This document shows positions 44,736 to 51,661 of a stretch of 64,000 nt of DNA, piece after piece. The notes beneath the pieces were generated by a model that saw nothing but the letters and a program-made list of their open reading frames with translations, did not search any database and was not told the origin of the DNA. This DNA comes from PMP191F sp047602185 (GTDB taxonomy: Bacteria > Bacteroidota > Bacteroidia > Chitinophagales > Chitinophagaceae). Numbering within the stretch: position 1 is the first letter of the stretch; every line of letters starts with the position of its first letter. The stretch spans positions 4,650,001-4,714,000 of the forward strand of contig JASGHY010000001.1 of assembly GCA_047602185.1 (NCBI GenBank). Direction: 5' to 3'. The position numbers and the translations under genes are program-made.

Positions 44736-44831
44736 TTATTTATCAATAGCAAAAGATGCCCCGCAAATGGTATAGCCTCCTATGGGACTAAACCAGTTTG
44801 TTGCTTCAATATGTAATTGTTTGCGTAGCAT
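44736..44831 (-). CDS. 31-residue peptide gene with own promoter and terminator
   Basis: Reads MLRKQLHIEATNWFSPIGGY then TICGASFAIDK and stops at TAA. It has a single Cys, a Gly-Gly at 18-19 and a hydrophobic middle. A promoter-like pair lies just upstream and a strong terminator just downstream, so this is probably a discrete short transcript. No homologue is known to me. It could be a secreted or modified signalling peptide for the adjacent two-component system, a toxin-like peptide, or a regulatory leader. The first five residues resemble the start of the short ATPase paralogue (MLRNV), which may be chance. Confidence 0.55.
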   Translation of the reverse strand: MLRKQLHIEATNWFSPIGGYTICGASFAIDK

Positions 44832-44853
44832 TTTTGTAATTATTTTAACAGTG

Positions 44854-44886
44854 CAAAGGTGTATATATTTTTTTGAATTCACCAAC
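44854..44886 (-). promoter_or_regulatory. Candidate promoter of the 31-codon gene
   Basis: On the minus strand GTTG, 21 bases, then CACCTTTG: one mismatch in each element relative to the Bacteroidota TTTG / TAnnTTTG promoter. The predicted start is about 16 bases before the ATG. Confidence 0.45.
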
Positions 44887-44967
44887 TATCTGCAAAAAAT
44901 ATTTTTTTCGCATACAGTTCAGCGATTCAATGCTTACCCATTATTCTGGCAATAAAACACTGATTGC

Positions 44968-45642
44968 TTATGAGCGTGGCGGAACGTAGAGGTAATTTTT
45001 GATAGCGTAAATGATAATACCCGCTGTATTTTTTACTTCCATTTTTTCCATGATCTTCATCCGCAACCCTTCCACAGTACGCACGCTCAGGAAAATCTTT
45101 TCAGCGATCTGTTTACTGGTAAGGCCATTGCAGATATAGGTAATGATCTCCAGTTCGCGCTCATTAAAATCCGGCTTTACCTGTTGCTTTTTGTAAGGGT
45201 TGAATTTGCTGCGGGCTACCAGTTGTGCCAGTTTGTGAGAAGTGTGGCGGCAATAGTATGGCTGCTTATCAAAAACAGATTTAATTGCTTCCAGGATCTC
45301 GTGCTTGTCTGCGTTCTTTAAAAGATAACCGGTAGCACCTGCCTCAAGCATATCGATCAGCAGATCATCTTCATCAAACATTGTGAGGGCAATAATACCT
45401 ATGTAGGGGTAATGATCGTGTAAATGTCTTGTGGTAACCACGCCGTCCATGCGGGGCATCTTTACATCGCAGATCACAATATCGGGCTGCAATAGCTTTA
45501 CCTGGTCAATTAATTCCTTGCCATCAGCCGCCTCTGCTACCAGTTGTATATCTGGCTGTTTTTGTAACATTACACGCAATCCATCGCGGAATATCTCATG
45601 ATCATCAGCAATAGCTATTTTAATATTGCCGTGTACACTCAT
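44968..45642 (-). CDS. NarL/LuxR-type response regulator
   Basis: A 224-residue regulator. The receiver domain (1-125) has the acidic pocket Asp13-Asp14, phospho-acceptor Asp59 (VICDVKMPRMDG) and Lys in GYLLKNADK. The LuxR helix-turn-helix is at about 158-215 (ELEIITYICNGLTSKQIAEKIFLSVRTVEGLRMKI). It is 25 bp downstream of its histidine kinase. The intergenic space after it holds the 31-codon gene, a candidate target. Confidence 0.95.
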   Translation of the reverse strand: MSVHGNIKIAIADDHEIFRDGLRVMLQKQPDIQLVAEAADGKELIDQVKLLQPDIVICDVKMPRMDGVVTTRHLHDHYPYIGIIALTMFDEDDLLIDMLEAGATGYLLKNADKHEILEAIKSVFDKQPYYCRHTSHKLAQLVARSKFNPYKKQQVKPDFNERELEIITYICNGLTSKQIAEKIFLSVRTVEGLRMKIMEKMEVKNTAGIIIYAIKNYLYVPPRS

Positions 45643-45667
45643 ACCTTGTCTATGTTGGGTTGGGTTA

Positions 45668-46414
45668 TCAGATAGGGATCTCCACCGTGTACATCGTTCC
45701 TTTTCCCAGTTCTGACTGGCAGAAAATCTCAGCTCCCATCACTTCTACACGGCTTTGCAAGTTACGAAGTCCAAGACCAGAATTTTCTTTTAATTTTCCG
45801 AAATAATCAAAACCCTTTCCATTATCAGCCGTCATGATCAGTAAGCGGTTTTGTTCTGTCATGATCTTAATAATGAGATAAGAGGCTTCAGCATGTTTAA
45901 TGGTGTTGTGCAGAATCTCCTGCAGCATCCTGTAAATATTGATCTCTTTCTGCTGATCGAGATTCAATTCTTCTTCACAAACAAACTTTACCTGCAATCC
46001 GGATGCATGGTTGGTGTGTTCGATAACCTCACTGATGGCTCTTTTAAGTCCTTTCCGCATCAGTGTGTTAGGCATCAGGTTATTTGATATTTCACGCAGT
46101 TTACCAATGATGCTGTCAAGGTGCATACTGGATTTATCGATCACCTGCTGATCGTCATCACTGATCGTTTCAAGACTATTGATCTGTAATTTAACGGCTG
46201 AAAGCAAGGGACCTAATTCATCGTGCAGGTCGGAAGCAATACGTTTACGTTCGTTTTCGAGGGTATCGATTTCTGCCTGGATCTTTTCTTTATGCAAACG
46301 GAGGCTACGACGCTGGTAGCGAATAATAGTAATAATGAAGTAAAGCAGGATAATGCCTATTACTCCTGATACTATTTTAATAGATTCGTAAACCGCTTGT
46401 TCCTGGGAATCCAT
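45668..46414 (-). CDS. NarL-type sensor histidine kinase
   Basis: A 248-residue kinase with one N-terminal membrane helix (about 12-31), a coil, then a HisKA_3 dimerisation domain with phospho-acceptor His64 (ASDLHDELGP). The HATPase domain has N-box EILHNTIKHAE, G1 DNGKGFD and G2 SGLGLRNLQSR. There is no periplasmic sensor domain, so it probably depends on the upstream membrane protein, whose 3' end overlaps it by 43 bp. Confidence 0.93.
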   Translation of the reverse strand: MDSQEQAVYESIKIVSGVIGIILLYFIITIIRYQRRSLRLHKEKIQAEIDTLENERKRIASDLHDELGPLLSAVKLQINSLETISDDDQQVIDKSSMHLDSIIGKLREISNNLMPNTLMRKGLKRAISEVIEHTNHASGLQVKFVCEEELNLDQQKEINIYRMLQEILHNTIKHAEASYLIIKIMTEQNRLLIMTADNGKGFDYFGKLKENSGLGLRNLQSRVEVMGAEIFCQSELGKGTMYTVEIPI

Positions 46415-47034
46415 AGCATTGCTATTGCATACAAAATATTAACAAAAAGATTTGAGAACACATTTATTGACTGAAGATTTCTCCTGAACAGTTTGCTTAC
46501 ATGCTGCCAGGATATACTTGTAACACATATCATGGTGAAGAATGTGTAGAAAATAATGATCCCCAGGCATATCCAGAACCGGGCATTTTTGAAAATATTA
46601 CCCCGCTCCTGTACCACCATTTTGTTAAAGGTACTTACACTAAAGAAGATCAACGCAAAGGAATACAAAACCCGGAAGTAAAAATTGGAATGCGTAATCC
46701 CATTCACAAAAATGGTGAGGGCCACCCAAAGCACAGTAAACCCTGCTGCAATGGATAAAAATATTGTGCGGTTTCTATTAAAGAGTCCCCAGTTATGAAA
46801 AAGCCAGGAAAAGAACCAGCATTCGAGTAACGTATGGATATTGATGACCGCAATGTATACCTGCGGCAAACCGGCACGCATCAGCAGGTATACAGTTACT
46901 TCCACTATTAAAACAGTGATCGCATAATAGAGGAAGGGATAGTAAGCCGGATCCATGACCCGGAACCTTACTATCCCGATTATCACTGCGAAAACGATAC
47001 TCAGGCTTAAAATAAAAATCAGCTCAGAATCCAT
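46372..47034 (-). CDS. Six-helix membrane protein, kinase partner candidate
   Basis: A 220-residue integral membrane protein (ATG 47034 preferred to GTG 47049), with about six hydrophobic segments and short loops. Family not recognised. The reading frame overlaps the kinase gene by 43 bp, which implies coupled translation. A sensory or ligand-binding role for the helix-only kinase is inferred from this coupling. Confidence 0.75.
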   Translation of the reverse strand: MDSELIFILSLSIVFAVIIGIVRFRVMDPAYYPFLYYAITVLIVEVTVYLLMRAGLPQVYIAVINIHTLLECWFFSWLFHNWGLFNRNRTIFLSIAAGFTVLWVALTIFVNGITHSNFYFRVLYSFALIFFSVSTFNKMVVQERGNIFKNARFWICLGIIIFYTFFTMICVTSISWQHVSKLFRRNLQSINVFSNLFVNILYAIAMLWIPRNKRFTNLLK

Positions 47035-47063
47035 TAGCAGAAACCTCACAAAAGATTAATACA

Positions 47064-47612
47064 TTATATATTGGTAGAATCGGTGTTACAAGGAGGCTCA
47101 CATTGGCCAAATTCCAGACCACCATCTTTGTCATCGTCGGCACCGGTAGCCATCAGGGACCCCTTCTTGATGTACAGGTCTTTTCCCTGCTCGTCAACGC
47201 CAACCATCATAATGTGGAATTCGCCTTTTTTACCTTTTTCTTTTACACCATAATATACCCTGATGCCGACACAACGAGGGTCTTTCAACAGCTCTACAAT
47301 CGCTTTTTTGTTAAAAGCCTCGCTCCTGGTGAAACCAAGATCAGGGATCTTGCGGGAAAGCGTGTCGCGATCCTTGCGAAAACGGCTTTTTAGCTTTTCA
47401 AAATCTTCAAGTGGAATGTAGTGCTGCAATTTTCCCAGGCTGGACGTATCCGGCGGCATCGGAATGCAGACGGTGTCCATTTTTAATCCCGGATTAGTGG
47501 GATTGTTAGAACCTGGGGATGAACAGGAATGTAGCAATACGCTGCCTAACGCAGCGCAGATCAACAACTTCAGCGGTGAGCTGAAAGTTTTTTTTAGGGG
47601 AGTTGTTACCAT
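47064..47612 (-). CDS. Hypothetical lipoprotein
   Basis: A 182-residue protein with a signal peptide and lipobox LLHSC at about 26-30 (LLICAALGSVLLHSCSSPGSNN). The mature part has VCIPMPPDTSSLGKLQHYIPLEDFEKLKSRF and ends with a Cys-containing tail (FGQCEPPCN). No family recognised. It is 29 bp upstream of the membrane protein gene on the same strand, so it may belong to the signalling operon. Confidence 0.75.
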   Translation of the reverse strand: MVTTPLKKTFSSPLKLLICAALGSVLLHSCSSPGSNNPTNPGLKMDTVCIPMPPDTSSLGKLQHYIPLEDFEKLKSRFRKDRDTLSRKIPDLGFTRSEAFNKKAIVELLKDPRCVGIRVYYGVKEKGKKGEFHIMMVGVDEQGKDLYIKKGSLMATGADDDKDGGLEFGQCEPPCNTDSTNI

Positions 47613-47764
47613 AAAAAAACAGGGTTTTGCGTTAATAGAGGGCTAAAGATATCAGTAAAACCCATGTAACAAATCCGTAGAACTACCTTTTTAAATGTAA
47701 CTTATACGTTTTACATCAGGTACTTCAACCCTTGACAGGTAGCCTGTAAAAACAGAACTTTGTA

Positions 47765-47772
47765 TACATTTG
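47765..47772 (+). promoter_or_regulatory. TAnnTTTG box upstream of the 98-residue gene
   Basis: TACATTTG matches the Bacteroidota -7 consensus exactly, 80 bp before the ATG at 47853. No good -33 TTTG is found at the right distance. Confidence 0.35.
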
Positions 47773-47852
47773 TACTGTATTGACTCCAACTATACCCGAC
47801 TTGAGAAGACGACGTTGTTATTACCTGGCAAAACAAGCAGGTAATCTTATTT

Positions 47853-48149
47853 ATGAAGAGAAGAAGTACTTTTTCAATTCTGCAGTCGCGCGTTAATACT
47901 ACTGCGTCCATTCTTACCGTAGGAGCACCCCCTGTTGAAATACAGCAGCGAATTGAATTTTATTACCAGCAAAGGATCAGCCTGCTGGAAAGCGAACTAA
48001 AGGGAATGACGCTTGAAGAGCATGCCTATGCTATTATTGATATATGCCGCAAGATCAGTCACCTTAAAAAACAGGTAAGCAACCAGCCCAACTCACCCCA
48101 GCAAGATCAGGCCGGTCTCTTGTGGCCTTTGCAGGAGCAATTGCAATAA
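47853..48149 (+). CDS. Small hypothetical protein
   Basis: A 98-residue protein without a signal peptide. The middle (EIQQRIEFYYQQRISLLESELKGMTLEEHAYAI) is strongly helical, probably a coiled coil. The C-terminus is Gln/Pro-rich. A TAnnTTTG box lies upstream. Convergent with the radical SAM gene, 43 bp apart. Family unknown. Confidence 0.6.
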   Translation: MKRRSTFSILQSRVNTTASILTVGAPPVEIQQRIEFYYQQRISLLESELKGMTLEEHAYAIIDICRKISHLKKQVSNQPNSPQQDQAGLLWPLQEQLQ

Positions 48150-48192
48150 TAGAATAGTTATGGGCCACAGCTATCTTATTCTGCACCCCGGT

Positions 48193-49302
48193 TTAAAATA
48201 GTTTCATCTGTTCTCCTGGTCTTTTGAATAGCGAACAGTCCAACTCCCAATCCTCATCATTGAGCTGGTATTTCTTATTGTATTTGATAAACTGTTGTCG
48301 TACCATTTCCGCTATTTCTCCTTCGCCGCGCATGCGTACACCAAAGCGGCTATCATTTACCTGTCCGCCATGACCGCTTTCTACCAGGTGCCATACCTTA
48401 TCGGCCCTGTCGGGAAAGTTTTTGTATAGCCAATCGTGAAACAGTAGTTTGACGGCGCCATTGAGGCGTATGAATGTATAGGCAGAGAACTTTGCGCCAT
48501 TTTTTGCAGCTGCCTCCAGGATGCGTTGCATTTCATGCTCATTCAGTCCAGGGATCATTGGCCCCAGCATTACCCCCATCCGAACTCCTACACTACTGAG
48601 TTCCTTTATAACACGCAGTCGTTGTTTGGCAGTAGTGGTACGAGGCTCCATCACACGCCTGAGGTCTTCGTTGAAAGAGGTAACAGATACCAATACAGAT
48701 ACCAGCTTTTTGGCTGCCATCTTCTGGAGAATATCTATATCGCGTAAAATGCCTGCGTTTTTGGTAATGATGCCAACCGGCTGGTTGAATTCCAGGCATA
48801 CTTCGAGCATACGGCGGGTAATACGAAAAAGTTTTTCACCCGGCTGGTAGCAATCCGTATTTCCACTTAGAGAAAGGGGTACCGGTTGCCATTTGGGGTT
48901 CATTAAAAACTTTCGCAAAAGCTCAGGTCCATTCTTTTTTACAATGATCTTCCGTTCAAAATCCAATCCTGCGCTATAGCCCCAATACTCATGCACATTG
49001 CGCGCATAGCAATAGATACAGCCATGCTCGCAACCCTGGTATGGGTTCATACTATAATACATTCCCACATCAGGGCTATCTACTTTATTGACGATACCTT
49101 TGGCATATTCTTCGATGAACTGGGTATCTACATCTGCCTCAATCCAATCGTCAATAGCTTCAATATGTTCTTTGGTACTTTCATTTTTCAGGAACCTGTT
49201 CCTGGTATTGATCTGTGCACCTCTCCCTTTCAGGTATTGCTCTGATTCTTCCTGGACGATGGGTCTTACCCGGTAATGATCCTGTTTTAAATCAACAGCC
49301 AT
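48193..49302 (-). CDS. PA0069-family radical SAM protein
   Basis: A 369-residue radical SAM enzyme. The cluster motif CEHGCIYCYA (CxxxCxxC) is near residue 92, preceded by SMNPYQG. LSGNTDCYQPGE follows at about 155 and GVMLGPMIPGLNEHEM near 247, the pattern of the PA0069/spore-photoproduct-lyase-like family. Members are often annotated as DNA repair photolyase-like proteins. The neighbouring umuDC pair makes a repair role attractive but unproven. Confidence 0.88.
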   Translation of the reverse strand: MAVDLKQDHYRVRPIVQEESEQYLKGRGAQINTRNRFLKNESTKEHIEAIDDWIEADVDTQFIEEYAKGIVNKVDSPDVGMYYSMNPYQGCEHGCIYCYARNVHEYWGYSAGLDFERKIIVKKNGPELLRKFLMNPKWQPVPLSLSGNTDCYQPGEKLFRITRRMLEVCLEFNQPVGIITKNAGILRDIDILQKMAAKKLVSVLVSVTSFNEDLRRVMEPRTTTAKQRLRVIKELSSVGVRMGVMLGPMIPGLNEHEMQRILEAAAKNGAKFSAYTFIRLNGAVKLLFHDWLYKNFPDRADKVWHLVESGHGGQVNDSRFGVRMRGEGEIAEMVRQQFIKYNKKYQLNDEDWELDCSLFKRPGEQMKLF

Positions 49303-49415
49303 GATTTGTTCGTTTTGATGCTGCTTCCGGATAATAGATACCGGTTGCCAGATACAGGTTACAGAGTTTTTGGTTTCAATTTCTCTTCACCATTGGATCT
49401 CTTCCTCACCAACCT

Positions 49416-49568
49416 TTAGGCTCCGGATCGTATTCCTATACCTGATCCCTTTTCGAGCTTCGAAATTTTGTATTGGTACTTTTTACCGCAGCAGACAGCA
49501 CATTCATTATACCCATCGGGCAGGTCGTTCAGGAAGATGGCGCCAGACTTATCAATGTCAATATTCAC
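49416..49568 (-). CDS. 50-residue Cys-containing small ORF
   Basis: A GTG-started frame in the otherwise empty 400-bp gap between the radical SAM and 2H genes. It reads MNIDIDKSGAIFLNDLPDGY then NECAVCCGKKYQYK and ends in a Gly-rich tail. Cys23, Cys26 and Cys27 form a possible metal-binding knuckle. In-frame TAA lies six codons upstream of the start. Composition is protein-like, and no opposite-strand frame explains the region better. Not recognised. Confidence 0.45.
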   Translation of the reverse strand: MNIDIDKSGAIFLNDLPDGYNECAVCCGKKYQYKISKLEKGSGIGIRSGA

Positions 49569-49702
49569 TCCCCAGAAAATATCTTATTGATTCACCTGCC
49601 TGTTGGTTCACCGTTTTCGCTGAACACCCTGCCTGATGGATACGCTTTTAAATGGTTTCAAATGGTAGCATTATACCTAACTTGTTTTTGCAGCAGCAGA
49701 TA

Positions 49703-50314
49703 TTACATAAATAGTTCGCCTTGTCTCGTGGTCACCGGCAGGTTCATAAATTCAAAACGCTGTGCTACCTGGTATGCTCTATCTCCCACCTTCCTTTTTA
49801 GTAGCAACATGCTATCTGCAATGAACCTGGCTGTAAAATGACGGTGACTGTATTCTTTCCACGCAGCTTCGTATTGCCAGGGCACCAGCTTACGTGCAAT
49901 AGCAATATGCGGTTCGTCAATAAAGTGAGGTTTGTGCTCATTATCGATCTTCATCAGCTTTTGTGCGGTACGGATCTCTTTTACCAGTAATTGTACCGGT
50001 ACTTTTGTAGCCACATTAATAAATATGCTGTGTGAAGGAAAACTTCCATAGTTCTTTAATTCTACTTTAAAAGGATGATAACCCATGCCTACTACTTTGA
50101 GACGGTTTATGATCCTTTCTTCCAGCATTTCATATTGTGTGAAAGTAGCCAGTACAAGATGTGGCTTATAATTAGCGGCGGTAAATGTTTTGTATGTATC
50201 CTGGAATTCTTTTCTTACATGCATGATACGGTTACGCAATTCTTCATGCGGTTGTAACACCAGCAGGTATTCATTCATGCGGTAACCGGGTATTATTTGT
50301 GTGATTGATTGCAT
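49703..50314 (-). CDS. 2H phosphoesterase-like protein (LigT/2'-5' RNA ligase fold)
   Basis: A 203-residue protein of the 2H family, which acts on RNA 2',3'-cyclic phosphates or 2'-5' bonds. Both histidines are present: His52 in KPHLVLATF and His136 in EPHIAIARKL. The Thr/Ser that normally follows each (HxT/S) is Val and Ala here, so activity is uncertain. An internal ATG at 50278 is an alternative start. It is 29 bp downstream of a more degenerate paralogue. Confidence 0.75.
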   Translation of the reverse strand: MQSITQIIPGYRMNEYLLVLQPHEELRNRIMHVRKEFQDTYKTFTAANYKPHLVLATFTQYEMLEERIINRLKVVGMGYHPFKVELKNYGSFPSHSIFINVATKVPVQLLVKEIRTAQKLMKIDNEHKPHFIDEPHIAIARKLVPWQYEAAWKEYSHRHFTARFIADSMLLLKRKVGDRAYQVAQRFEFMNLPVTTRQGELFM

Positions 50315-50343
50315 AACATTGTTTTTTTAAAGTGGTAAAAACA

Positions 50344-50970
50344 TCAGGCCATTATGGTTTCGGGGTGATGAACTGCGGGTAGAAAGCGGAACACCTGCAC
50401 TTCTTTGCCATCATGAAAAGCATGATCGCGGGCAAGTAATACCAACTCATTCACTTCAAAATCAGCTCTGAAGATCTGTCTTGCGTATACCGGCATGGCT
50501 TTGCGGTAAATCTCTTCGGAAAGAGCAGCGGCAAATTGTAAACAAGGCTGTTGAGCAATGTGCACAGGTGGGCAGGAAGAGGAACGGATATATTCATCTA
50601 TGGTTTTGAGTTGCAGACCCAGTTGCTGAAAGGGCTGTAACTGATGCCCTTGTATAAAAATGGTATCAGCAGGCGTACCATTATAATTACCTAAGGTAAC
50701 CCTGAAGCCATGGTACATACTACAAATACGTTGCAGCCAGCGCATCAGTGTAGGCTCCATTCCGTCACGCATACTAAACTCAGCCACAGTGATATAAGCA
50801 GGGATCTCAATACTGGATATAGGTGCACCATATTTTTTCACAAACTGCTGACGCTCTTCAATGATGCGACCGGTGAGATAAGCATCCGGGTAAATAACCA
50901 GTGCATACTCCTTTAATGCTTCACCGGAATAGTGCCTGAATTTTTCTTTTGATACTACCACCCGTTCCAT
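50344..50970 (-). CDS. Degenerate 2H phosphoesterase paralogue
   Basis: A 208-residue protein collinear with its neighbour: EYALVIYPDAYL against EYLLVLQPHEEL, and GNYNGTPADTIFIQ against KNYGSFPSHSIFIN. The first catalytic His is Tyr59 (IPAYITVAEF) and the second is Cys143 (QQPCLQFAAAL), so hydrolytic activity is very unlikely. It may bind RNA ends or regulate the partner. It is first in the minus-strand pair and diverges from umuD across a palindromic operator candidate. Confidence 0.7.
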   Translation of the reverse strand: MERVVVSKEKFRHYSGEALKEYALVIYPDAYLTGRIIEERQQFVKKYGAPISSIEIPAYITVAEFSMRDGMEPTLMRWLQRICSMYHGFRVTLGNYNGTPADTIFIQGHQLQPFQQLGLQLKTIDEYIRSSSCPPVHIAQQPCLQFAAALSEEIYRKAMPVYARQIFRADFEVNELVLLARDHAFHDGKEVQVFRFLPAVHHPETIMA

Positions 50971-51002
50971 AAAATTAATTTTACCTGATTAATAATTTAG
51001 CA

Positions 51003-51033
51003 TAAATTTACTAAGATTTTTAGTAATTCAAAA
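51003..51033. promoter_or_regulatory. Divergent promoter with palindromic operator
   Basis: TTACTAA-GATTT-TTAGTAA (51008-51026) is a perfect 7-bp inverted repeat with a 5-bp spacer. On the minus strand it lies between a TTTTG (-33-like, 51033-51029) and TAAATTTA (-7-like, 51010-51003) spaced 18 bp, so a bound repressor would block the 2H gene promoter. It also lies 15 bp before the umuD ATG. The neighbours suggest an SOS-type or UmuD/LexA-like operator. Confidence 0.6.
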
Positions 51034-51041
51034 TAAAATAT

Positions 51042-51476
51042 ATGCAGGATGATACTTTTTACGGGCCTGCTTACAGAGGCTCCAAGCAATACACGCAACA
51101 TGAGATAAAAACAGCCGACGCAACCGGATTTGGCGCTGCCGCAGATGATTATATGGAGAGAGGGATTGATCTGAACGAACAGCTTATTCATAATAAACCG
51201 GCTACTTTTTTTATGCGCGTACGCGGCAACTCTATGACGGGTGCCGGCATTTACGATGGTGACATTGTTATTATAGACAGAAGTATAAAAGCAACGACTG
51301 GTAAGATCATTATTGCGATGCTGAACGGTGAGTTACTGATAAGAAGACTGGAGCAAACATTTAATAAACTACGGCTGATCCCGGAAACCAATAAACTGGC
51401 ACCTATTGAAGTGGATGCATCGTGTACTGATTTCAGTGTATGGGGCGTGGTGACCTATGCCATACATGCGATGTGA
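51042..51476 (+). CDS. umuD: UmuD-like S24 peptidase protein
   Basis: A 144-residue translesion polymerase V accessory protein. ATGFGAAADDYMERGIDLNEQ (28-48) aligns with the E. coli UmuD cleavage region, placing the cut near Thr28-Gly29. The catalytic Ser is Ser64 (RGNSMTGAGI). The residue aligning with Lys97 of UmuD (37 residues after Ser) is Arg101 in GELLIRRL. Self-cleavage chemistry may therefore be impaired, or Lys88 or Arg102 may contribute. It is followed by umuC after 185 bp. Confidence 0.87.
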   Translation: MQDDTFYGPAYRGSKQYTQHEIKTADATGFGAAADDYMERGIDLNEQLIHNKPATFFMRVRGNSMTGAGIYDGDIVIIDRSIKATTGKIIIAMLNGELLIRRLEQTFNKLRLIPETNKLAPIEVDASCTDFSVWGVVTYAIHAM

Positions 51477-51515
51477 AAATTTCCGGCAGCGCCATGAATG
51501 CCGGCTGCTCCACCA

Positions 51516-51535
51516 GCGCCTGTATATGCAGGCGC
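51516..51535 (+). repeat. GC-rich hairpin in the umuD-umuC gap
   Basis: GCGCCTG-TATATG-CAGGCGC, a perfect 7-bp stem in a GC-rich patch unlike the surrounding sequence. No T-run follows, so it is not a standard terminator. Confidence 0.55.
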
Positions 51536-51612
51536 GGGCGGGGGTTGCACCAGGGCGACTGACCTTACGATATTATTGTACCATTCCATTAAACCTTTCC
51601 AGTCCTATGATC

Positions 51613-51647
51613 ATGAGCGGCCCCACTGGGGAGTAGGGGCTGCTCAT
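51613..51647 (+). promoter_or_regulatory. 12-bp-stem hairpin just before umuC
   Basis: ATGAGCGGCCCC pairs with GGGGCTGCTCAT (one G-T) around an 11-base loop, ending 14 bases before the umuC ATG. It would hide the ribosome-binding region and could lower umuC translation relative to umuD, or act as an RNA-processing site. Confidence 0.5.
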
Positions 51648-51661
51648 TTAAAATAATAGTT

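Noticed and set aside
49473..49841. Plus-strand 122-codon frame opposite the 2H gene
   Set aside because: Its second half is the complement of the 2H coding region and the first half competes with a better minus-strand small frame; no domain recognised.
51042..51476. LexA-type repressor
   Set aside because: There is no N-terminal DNA-binding domain; length, cleavage region and the adjacent umuC fit UmuD.
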